Made by a program: the position numbers and the translations under genes. The notes below the pieces were generated by a model. The model worked only from the letters and a program-made list of their open reading frames with translations. It searched no databases and was not told the DNA's origin. This document shows positions 1 to 6,300 of a DNA stretch of 8,464 nt, piece by piece (the first letter of the stretch is position 1; every line of letters starts with the position of its first letter). The stretch lies in the NCBI GenBank assembly GCA_011371465.1, contig DRQL01000303.1:1-8464 (forward strand), read 5' to 3'. The stretch is from Gammaproteobacteria bacterium (GTDB lineage Bacteria; Pseudomonadota; Gammaproteobacteria; DSM-19610).

Positions 1-2
1 AC

Positions 3-41
3 TACGAAATCGTCTATAGTGGTGGTCCGGGCAACGGCTGA
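3..41 (+). CDS. possible C-terminal end of an upstream gene (partial)
   Basis: Frame 3 is open from the left edge and ends at a TGA at 39-41. It would encode the last 12 residues YEIVYSGGPGNG of a protein whose body lies outside the window. Frame 2 closes at once with a TAG, and frame 1 runs on into the first REP palindrome, which makes frame 3 the most natural candidate. The fragment is too short to identify, and no gene at all at this edge remains possible. Confidence 0.25.
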   Translation, partial: YEIVYSGGPGNG

Positions 42-72
42 GCCGCGGGGCATGGTGTTGTACGGGGCGGCT

Positions 73-103
73 TGTCGGATTACGCTGCGCTAATCCGACC
101 TAC
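73..103 (-). repeat. REP copy A
   Basis: Read on the - strand: GTAG head (103-100), arm GTCGGATTA (99-91), GC, loop GCA, GC, one unpaired G (83), arm TAATCCGAC (82-74). The stem is 9 + 2 base pairs with a single bulge. It points head to head with copy B. Confidence 0.85.
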
Positions 104-118
104 AGGGTGTGAGTTGAC

Positions 119-154
119 GTAGGTCGGATTAGTCGCGCAGCGACGTAATCCGAC
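119..154 (+). repeat. REP copy B, with lengthened stem
   Basis: GTAG head at 119-122, arm GTCGGATTA at 123-131, inner stem GTCGC (132-136) pairing perfectly with GCGAC (140-144) around loop GCA (137-139), bulged G at 145, arm TAATCCGAC at 146-154. Compared with the other copies, three bases (GTC) are added on the left and three (GAC) on the right of the inner stem, so that pairing is kept. The stem is 14 base pairs with the same single bulge. Confidence 0.85.
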
Positions 155-211
155 GTGGCACTACGGGCAGGATGTGCGATGCACGGTTGTGCGGAGGTGA
201 TCTGGCTGGTT

Positions 212-242
212 TGTCGGATTACGCTACGCTAATCCGACCTAC
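212..242 (-). repeat. REP copy C
   Basis: Read on the - strand: GTAG head (242-239), arm GTCGGATTA (238-230), GC, loop GTA, GC, bulged G (222), arm TAATCCGAC (221-213). It is identical to copy A in the arms and differs in one loop base. It faces copy D head to head. Confidence 0.85.
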
Positions 243-269
243 GGGGCTGCCAGTCTTACGTAGTATTCC

Positions 270-300
270 GTAGGTTGGATTAGCGTAGCGTAATCCAACA
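270..300 (+). repeat. REP copy D
   Basis: GTAG head at 270-273, arm GTTGGATTA at 274-282, GC, loop GTA (285-287), GC, bulged G (290), arm TAATCCAAC at 291-299. The outer stem carries T:A where copies A-C have C:G, a paired substitution that preserves the hairpin. Confidence 0.85.
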
Positions 301-324
301 ATGCAAAGCCGGTACCAGCAGTCC

Positions 325-355
325 GTAGGCTGGATTAGCGCAGCGTAATCCAACA
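325..355 (+). repeat. REP copy E
   Basis: GTAG head at 325-328, arm GCTGGATTA at 329-337, GC, loop GCA (340-342), GC, bulged G (345), arm TAATCCAAC at 346-354. One C:A mismatch lies in the outer stem, so this copy looks like a decaying relative of copy D. It is in the same orientation as D and nearest to gnd. Confidence 0.82.
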
Positions 356-374
356 GGGCCAGGTCAATGCGGGC

Positions 375-395
375 CAGGTTGCCTGGCGCAACCTG
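375..395 (+). promoter_or_regulatory. hairpin in the gnd leader region
   Basis: CAGGTTGC (375-382) pairs perfectly with GCAACCTG (388-395) around the loop CTGGC, giving an 8 bp stem with a 5 nt loop. No T-run follows, so it does not look like a standard intrinsic terminator. Its left arm overlaps the second copy of a 9-base direct repeat GGGCCAGGT (356-364 and 371-379). It ends 66 bases before the gnd start codon. It could be an operator, a leader structure or a leftover of another repeat family; the sequence does not decide. Confidence 0.45.
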
Positions 396-461
396 AGAAA
401 CTCACCGCCCCCGGTTGTCCGGTCGGTGTAACACCATCACTAACCAAAAAGGAATTTTCTT

Positions 462-1481
462 ATGCAAATAGGTATGTTGGGTCTGGGCCGCATGGGCGCC
501 AACCTGGTGCGACGCCTGATGAAAGACGGGCATGAATGCGTGGTTTATAACCGCACGCCGGAACCGACCAGGGAACTCGCTGCTGAAGGCGCTGTGGGTA
601 CTGCCAACCTGGACGAATTTGTCAGCAAGCTGGAGACACCGCGGGTAGTGTGGATCATGGTGCCCGCAGCCGTGGTCGACGGGGTGATCGATGACCTGGC
701 GAAACGCATGCAACCCGGCGATATCATCATCGATGGCGGTAACTCCTACTACAAGGACGATATGGCGCACGCCAGGGAACTCGGCAAACAGGGTATCCAT
801 TTTGTCGATGTCGGCACCAGTGGCGGTGTCTGGGGGCTGGAGCGCGGGTACTGCCTGATGATAGGTGGCGAGACGGAAATCGTCCGTCACCTGGATCCCC
901 TGTTCAAAACCATCGCGCCCGGTATGGGCGATATCGAGCGCACCCCGGGGCGCAGCGGCGAACCGGCGACGTCCGAGCAGGGGTACCTGCACTGCGGACC
1001 CAATGGCGCAGGCCACTTTGTGAAAATGGTCCATAACGGCATCGAGTACGGCATGATGGCGGCGTACGCCGAAGGCATGAATATTCTCAGCCACGCCAAT
1101 ATCGGCGGCCAGGACCATGACATCGACGCCGAGACCACGCCGTTGCAGAATCCGGAGGACTACCAGTTCGATATCGACACGGCGGAAGTCGCCGAGGTAT
1201 GGCGACGTGGCAGCGTGGTGGCTTCCTGGCTGCTGGACCTGATTGCGATTTCACTGAAGGACAACCCGGACCTGTCGAATTTCTCCGGCAGCGTTTCCGA
1301 TTCCGGCGAGGGTCGCTGGACCAGCATGGCAGCGATCGAGACCGCCACCCCGGCCCCGGTGCTGACTGCCGCACTGTTCAGTCGCTTCAGTTCCCGTGGT
1401 GAAGCAGATTTCGGTGACAAGCTGTTGTCCGCCATGCGCTTCCAGTTCGGTGGCCACCACGAGAAAAAACGGGACAGCTAG
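462..1481 (+). CDS. gnd: 6-phosphogluconate dehydrogenase, decarboxylating (short form)
   Basis: This cytoplasmic enzyme oxidises and decarboxylates 6-phosphogluconate to ribulose-5-phosphate in the oxidative pentose phosphate pathway. The 339 residues begin with a Rossmann fold (GLGRMG at 7-12). The family motifs follow: GGNS (92-95), GTSGG (118-122) and the active-site stretch K188-M-V-H191-N192-G-I-E195-Y, with K188 and E195 at the positions of the catalytic lysine and glutamate. SGEGRWT (281-287) is typical of the short-form (YqeC/GndA-like) family; classical enzymes have about 470 residues. The ATG is preceded by AAGGAA (449-454) at normal spacing. The end of beta-strand 2 reads N30-R31-T32, a pattern usual for NADP+ users, whereas NAD+-type short forms I recall have an acidic residue there. 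I see no convincing sigma70 promoter upstream. The gene is followed by zwf after two bases. Confidence 0.95.
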   Translation: MQIGMLGLGRMGANLVRRLMKDGHECVVYNRTPEPTRELAAEGAVGTANLDEFVSKLETPRVVWIMVPAAVVDGVIDDLAKRMQPGDIIIDGGNSYYKDDMAHARELGKQGIHFVDVGTSGGVWGLERGYCLMIGGETEIVRHLDPLFKTIAPGMGDIERTPGRSGEPATSEQGYLHCGPNGAGHFVKMVHNGIEYGMMAAYAEGMNILSHANIGGQDHDIDAETTPLQNPEDYQFDIDTAEVAEVWRRGSVVASWLLDLIAISLKDNPDLSNFSGSVSDSGEGRWTSMAAIETATPAPVLTAALFSRFSSRGEADFGDKLLSAMRFQFGGHHEKKRDS

Positions 1482-1483
1482 CG

Positions 1484-3019
1484 GTGCAGCAGACGGATCC
1501 ATCCCTGGCAGCGCCGCCGGCGGTGATTGTCATTTTCGGTGCCGCGGGTGACCTGACCAAACGCAAACTGATCCCGGCCCTGTTCAACCTGGCTTCGCAG
1601 CAACTGCTGTCCGAACACATCGCCATGGTGGGCATCGATCGCGTGGAGATGGACAGTGTGGCCTATCGGCAAACGCTGAGTGAAGAAATTGCCTCTTTTG
1701 TCGGTACCGGTTTCGACCAGGCGCTGTGGGAGGCCAATATCGGCAAGGCCTACTACATGCCGGGCGATTTTCGCGATGCACAGAGTTATGCCCGGCTGAA
1801 AACCTTTCTCGACGAGGTGGACCGGGAGCAGGGCACACCCGGTAATTACCTGTTTTACCTGGCGACGCCGCCCAGTTTTTTCGGCGTAATCGCGACCGAA
1901 CTGGGTAAAGCCGGACTGGCGCAGGAGAGCGAGGGCCGGTGGCGGCGCCTGATTATTGAAAAGCCCTTTGGTCGGGACCTGGAGTCTGCCCGGGCGCTGA
2001 ACACCACTCTGCACGAGAGTTTTGCGGAACACCAGATCTACCGCATCGATCATTACCTGGGCAAGGAAACCGTACAGAACATCATGGCCTACCGGTTCGG
2101 CAACGGTACGGTCGAACCGATCTGGAACCACCGCTATATCGATCACGTGCAGATTACTGTGGCGGAGTCGCTGGGAGTGGGCGACCGTGCCAGCTATTAC
2201 GAGGAGGCCGGCGCACTGCGAGACATGATCGCCAACCACCTGCTCGCGGTACTGTCGGTGGTGGCCATGGAGCCCCCCAATTCCTTCGAGGCGGATGTCA
2301 TCCGCGATGAGCAGATCAAGGTGCTGAAGGCTATCCAGCCGTTCGATGCCGAACAGGTGTTGAGTGATACCGTGCGCGGCCAGTACGGTGAGGGTGTGCT
2401 GGGCAACGGCGATCACGTGCACGCCTACCGCGACGAACCGGATATTGCCGATGATTCGGCCACCGAGACCTACGTCGCCATGAAACTGATGATCGACTCC
2501 TGGCGCTGGGCGGGCGTGCCCTTTTACCTGCGCACGGGCAAGCGTATGCCGGGACGCTATTCCGAAATTGTGATCCAGTACCGGCACGCGCCCAATATGA
2601 TGTTCCGCGGTGCGCTGGAACGACGCCGGGACATTGGTCCCAACCAGCTGATACTGCGTATACAGCCCAACGAGGGAATCAGCATGGAGTTCAATGCCAA
2701 GGTGCCCGGTACTGCCTTCAACGTGTCGCGGGTCTGTATGGATTTCGACTATGACGATTACTTCGACGAATCCACCATTGCCAGCGGTTACGAAACGCTG
2801 ATCTACGACTGCCTGTGCGGGGACGCGACCCTGTTCAAGCGTGCCGACAACATTGAGGTCTGCTGGGAACTGGTGCAACCCGTCCTGGATGTCTGGCACG
2901 CGCTGCCACCGCGCAGCTTCCCGAACTACCCGGCCTGCAGCTGGGGACCGGAGGAAGCCGACGAGCTTCTGGCCCGGGACGGGCACCACTGGCGGGTGGT
3001 GCCGGGATGCAGCCGGTAG
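1484..3019 (+). CDS. zwf: glucose-6-phosphate 1-dehydrogenase
   Basis: The enzyme oxidises glucose-6-phosphate to 6-phosphogluconolactone, reducing NAD(P)+, as the first step of the oxidative pentose phosphate pathway. At 511 residues it is full length. The nucleotide-binding motif GAAGDLTKRK is at 19-28, EKPFG at 159-163 and the signature RIDHYLGKE at 187-195, containing D189 and H190. A second catalytic-type histidine, H252, lies in the motif MIANH. The start is a GTG two bases after the gnd stop, with only a weak GGGA (1471-1474) as ribosome-binding site, so translation is probably coupled to gnd. The next in-frame start, at V14, would cut into the first beta-strand, so 1484 is preferred. 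No lactonase gene (pgl) follows; the next gene is on the opposite strand. Confidence 0.97.
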   Translation: MQQTDPSLAAPPAVIVIFGAAGDLTKRKLIPALFNLASQQLLSEHIAMVGIDRVEMDSVAYRQTLSEEIASFVGTGFDQALWEANIGKAYYMPGDFRDAQSYARLKTFLDEVDREQGTPGNYLFYLATPPSFFGVIATELGKAGLAQESEGRWRRLIIEKPFGRDLESARALNTTLHESFAEHQIYRIDHYLGKETVQNIMAYRFGNGTVEPIWNHRYIDHVQITVAESLGVGDRASYYEEAGALRDMIANHLLAVLSVVAMEPPNSFEADVIRDEQIKVLKAIQPFDAEQVLSDTVRGQYGEGVLGNGDHVHAYRDEPDIADDSATETYVAMKLMIDSWRWAGVPFYLRTGKRMPGRYSEIVIQYRHAPNMMFRGALERRRDIGPNQLILRIQPNEGISMEFNAKVPGTAFNVSRVCMDFDYDDYFDESTIASGYETLIYDCLCGDATLFKRADNIEVCWELVQPVLDVWHALPPRSFPNYPACSWGPEEADELLARDGHHWRVVPGCSR

Positions 3020-3067
3020 CCCGGCAGGGCTGAAGGCGCACGAAGACCGTGCCGGGCAGGTCAGCCC
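3019..3067. terminator. interleaved inverted repeats between convergent genes (possible terminator region)
   Basis: Two perfect inverted repeats interleave. GCCCGGCA (3019-3026) pairs with TGCCGGGC (3050-3057), and GGGCTGA (3027-3033) pairs with TCAGCCC (3061-3067). They cannot form two ordinary nested hairpins together; they are either alternative folds or a tight pseudoknot. They fill most of the 52-base gap between zwf and the converging lipoprotein gene, the place where a two-way terminator would be expected. Neither strand shows a T-run, so intrinsic termination is only a possibility. Confidence 0.35.
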
Positions 3068-3071
3068 GCGG

Positions 3072-3305
3072 CTACTTGCTCTCCATGGCGTCGATGGCCT
3101 TGAGCAGGCCTTCGCATTTTTTCAGGTCTTCTTCATCACTGCCGGCGTCGTCGACGCACGCCTTGTATTCCTGCAGTGTTTTCGTTTTTTCCTCGGTATA
3201 TTCCGCCTGGGCTTCGGCGGCGCGTTCTTCGGCGGAGGTGCAGGCGGCCAGGTTGATGGTGGTGACAGCTGCCAGCAGCGCCAGTATGCCGAGTTGATGT
3301 TTCAT
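3072..3305 (-). CDS. small lipoprotein with a C-x13-C motif, function unknown
   Basis: The 77-residue product starts with a lipoprotein signal peptide: MKH, a hydrophobic stretch 5-21 and lipobox L19-A-A-C22. After cleavage and lipidation the mature part would be about 56 residues, with T at +2, which favours export to the outer membrane under the usual sorting rule. It is strongly charged, rich in E, K and A, and predicted helical. It carries two further cysteines, C50 and C64, thirteen residues apart, in the pattern Y-K-A-C ... L-K-K-C; in the periplasm they could form a disulfide bridging a helical hairpin. A GAGG sequence lies ten bases upstream of the ATG, and a -10-like TATACT lies further up. 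It follows the sensor kinase on the same strand after 72 bases and may be transcribed alone or with it. I do not recognise a named family. Confidence 0.8.
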   Translation of the reverse strand: MKHQLGILALLAAVTTINLAACTSAEERAAEAQAEYTEEKTKTLQEYKACVDDAGSDEEDLKKCEGLLKAIDAMESK

Positions 3306-3343
3306 TGTTTGTCTGCCTCAATCATGCTTGTTGGTCCGGATGC

Positions 3344-3374
3344 AGTATAGCGGCAGAGCGCCTCTTTATGCCAT
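3344..3374 (-). promoter_or_regulatory. candidate promoter of the small lipoprotein gene
   Basis: On the - strand, TATACT (3349-3344) matches five of six bases of the sigma70 -10 box. The best upstream hexamer, ATGGCA (3374-3369), matches four of six bases of the -35 box, but at a 19-base spacing, longer than the optimum. The start of transcription would leave a leader of roughly 30 bases. The -35-like box overlaps the region just after the kinase stop codon. Confidence 0.3.
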
Positions 3375-3377
3375 TCG

Positions 3378-6300
3378 TTACCGGGAATCGCCAGGGGTTT
3401 GTCCTGTAACGGCAGAGAGGGTATCCAGCACGTCCAGTGCTTCCTCGAAATCATACTGGCTGACCGGGTTTTCCAGTCGCTCCAGCTCGAGTGACCGGTA
3501 GGCGCCCGGCATCTGTTCCCTGATTTCATCGAGGACGCTGGCCGCATCGGCGTCGTCGTCTTCCAGCAGGCTCCTGAGCCTGGCGAGCTGTTGTTGCAGG
3601 GCATCGGCATCAACAGGTTCATCGCTTGCGGTATCCATGGTTTTCTGCGTGCTGCTGTGCAGGGTATCCAGGGCATCCATCACCAGTGCCAGTGCACGCC
3701 GCAGCGGGTCGAGCTGTGACCTGGCGCTGGCGGGATCGGTTTTAATCGCCTCATCCAGCTGCCGCGCGGCTTCCTGCAGTTCGTCGGCACCAATACTTCC
3801 GGCAACCCCTTTCAGGGTGTGTGCCAGGCGCTGTGCCGACTCCTGGTCTCCCTGTTCCAGTGCGGCCTGCACGGCGTCGGCGACGCCGGCCTGGCTGGTG
3901 CGGAACTTGAGCAGGATACTACGGTAGAGTTTGCGGTTGCCGGCGACACGCGCCAGGCCGGTGCGCGTGTCGATGCCGGGTAAATCCGGCAACGGGTCCT
4001 CCGCGCTGCCGGTCCCGGTCTGCGCCGGGGCCGGTACGGTGCGGCGCTGTTCGGGGACCTTCACCCAGCGACCCAGCACTTCGAACAGTTCTTTAACGTC
4101 GATGGGTTTGGCGATGTGATCGTCCATACCGGCGGCACGCGCCTCTTCCTGGTCGCTGAGCATCACGCTGGCCGTCATGGCGAGCACGGGCAGCTTGCTG
4201 AAGCGCGCATCCTTGCGGATCTCACGGGTGGCCTGGTGGCCGTCCATCACCGGCATCTGGATATCCATCAGTACCGCGTCGAAATAGTCGGGCTGCGCGC
4301 GCAGGATATCCAGCCCCTCCCTGCCGTTGCTTGCGATGGTGACCTGTGCTCCCGCATTTTCCAGGATTTCCTGTGCCACCTGCTGGTTGATTTCATTGTC
4401 TTCTACCAGCAGGATGCGCGCGCCAATGACGTGCTCGGGCAACTGTTCCGCGTTGCTGCCGTGACGGCGGGCGACGTTCCTGCCGAGTGCCTCCAGGATG
4501 CCGTCCAGCAGGGTGGATGGAGACACCGGTTTCACCAGCACGCCCTTGATGGGTGCATCGCCCTTGTTGCGCAGCAGTTGTTCGCGGTCGAATGCAGTCA
4601 CCATGAGGATGGCGGGGATTTTGCTCAGGCGCTCGTTGCTGCCAATTCGTCGTGCCACTTCAATGCCATCCAGTTCCGGCATCTTCCAGTCCGACAGGAC
4701 CAGGTCAAACGGCGGGTCGGCTGCTTCGAGCAGGCGCAGGGCCTCGTTGCCACTGCCCGTTTCCCGAACCGTAAAGCCGAATGCTTCCAGGTAACGGCAC
4801 AGGATGACGCGTGCGCTGGGGTTGTCATCGATTACCAGTACCTTGAGGTCGCTGATATCGGCATCGACCGGTTTGTCGGTCTGCAATTGCTGCGTGTCAG
4901 CCTTGCCCAGCCGCGTGGTAAACCAGAAAGTGGACCCCTTGCCGGCTTCGGATTCCACCCCGATTTCACCGCCCATCATTTCCACCAGCCGTTTGGATAT
5001 GGTCAGTCCCAGGCCGGTGCCGCCGAACTTGCGGGTGGTCGAACTGTCGGCCTGGGTGAAGGATCGGAACAGCCTGGACTGCTGTTCTTCGGTCATGCCG
5101 ATACCCGTATCGCTGACTGAGAAACGCAACCGTGCGCTGCGGTTATCCTGTTCCAGCACCTGTATACGCAGGGTGATTTCACCGCCATCGGTAAACTTGA
5201 CGGCGTTGTTCATGAGGTTGATCAGGATCTGACCCAGGCGCAGCGGGTCGCCGACCAGGGCGAAGGGCAGGTCACTGTCAAAATCAAAAATCAGTTCGGT
5301 GCCCTTTTCACCGGCTTTCAGGCTGGTGATGTTGGCCAGGTTTTCCAGGACTTCGGCGTGCAGGTCGAACGGGATGTTTTCCACGTCCAGTTTGCCGGCC
5401 TCGATCTTGGAGAAATCCAGGATATCGTTGATGATACCCAGCAGCGCCTTGGCCGATCCCGATATCTTGTTCAGGTAGTCGCGCTGCTGCCTGTCCAGGT
5501 CGGTGTTCAGTGCCAGGTGGGTCAGGCCGATCACGGCGTTCATGGGCGTGCGGATTTCATGGCTCATGTTGGCGAGGAAATCGCTCTTGGCGCGGCTGGC
5601 GCTTTCCGCGATCAGGGTGGCTTTTTCCAGCTCCGCCTGCAGGGATTTCAGCTCGGTGATATCCACCAGCCCGCCGATCATGCCGCCGGGTTTGCCTTTT
5701 GCGACGTCGAAGGTCGTGCGCCAGTACATGACATTGTGCGTCACGCCATCGGCCCAGGGCAGGGTGCGTTCTTCCTGCCGGAAGCCGCCTTCCCGGAGCA
5801 GTTCGATATCCGCCTGCTGCAGCTTCTGTTGTTCTTCCGCGGGAATGAAGTCGAGGTCGAGCACGGTTTTGCCGACCAGCTCCGCGCGCCTGATGCCGAA
5901 AGCCTGTTCAAAGGCCTGGTTGCAGGCGGTGAAAACCGTGTGCACGTCTTTCACGAAAATGGGGATGGGAATGGCATTCAGCAGCGCGGACTGGTAGGCC
6001 AGCATACGCGCCCGTTCACGGTCGCGCAGCGCCGCGCGTCGCAGGTAGAGCGCCAGCATGATGGACAATACAAACGCCCCCAGCGGCAGCCACAGGCTGC
6101 CGGGTCCCCAGCGCGGGTACAGCACGGGGTCAACGGCCCGCGCGGTCAGTGTCCAGGGCCGGTTGGCGAATTCAATCGTGCGGCTAATCTGCCGGATCCC
6201 TTCCTCCGGCGTGTTCGCGGCCGGTTTATCGCCACTGCGGTCGAGTGCCGGCAGGTGACGGTACAGGAACTTTTCGCTGTCCGCTGCCTTTGCATCCTCG

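Larger units (their letters stand above)
73..355. repeat. cluster of five REP palindromes, mixed orientation
   Basis: This gene-free stretch holds five imperfect palindromes of about 30-36 bases. Each has a GTAG head followed by a stem of the type G(T/C)(C/T)GGATTA ... TAATCC(G/A)AC. Orientations in order are -, +, -, +, +. The first two pairs face each other head to head, with about 15 and 27 bases between the heads. The GTAG head plus bulged hairpin is the known signature of REP elements mobilised or maintained by RAYT (Y1-type) transposases; no RAYT gene is in the window. The cluster sits between a possible gene end and gnd, the usual place for REPs. Apart from these copies I see no coding signal in 42-461. 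Confidence 0.85.

Noticed and set aside
174..192. Small GTGC/GCAC stems between REP copies B and C
   Set aside because: Four-base stems of low complexity are expected by chance.
73..355. A CRISPR array
   Set aside because: The repeats alternate in orientation, differ in length and sequence, and have irregular spacers. They fit REP palindromes, not CRISPR.
402..1118. Open frame of 238 codons antisense to gnd
   Set aside because: It overlaps the conserved catalytic part of gnd, has no recognisable motifs or ribosome-binding site support, and runs into the leader hairpin region.
1478..2989. Long open frame of about 500 codons antisense to zwf
   Set aside because: It mirrors zwf almost end to end. 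In GC-rich genes the strand opposite a real gene often stays open, and its translation shows no recognisable motifs, while zwf has full family signatures.
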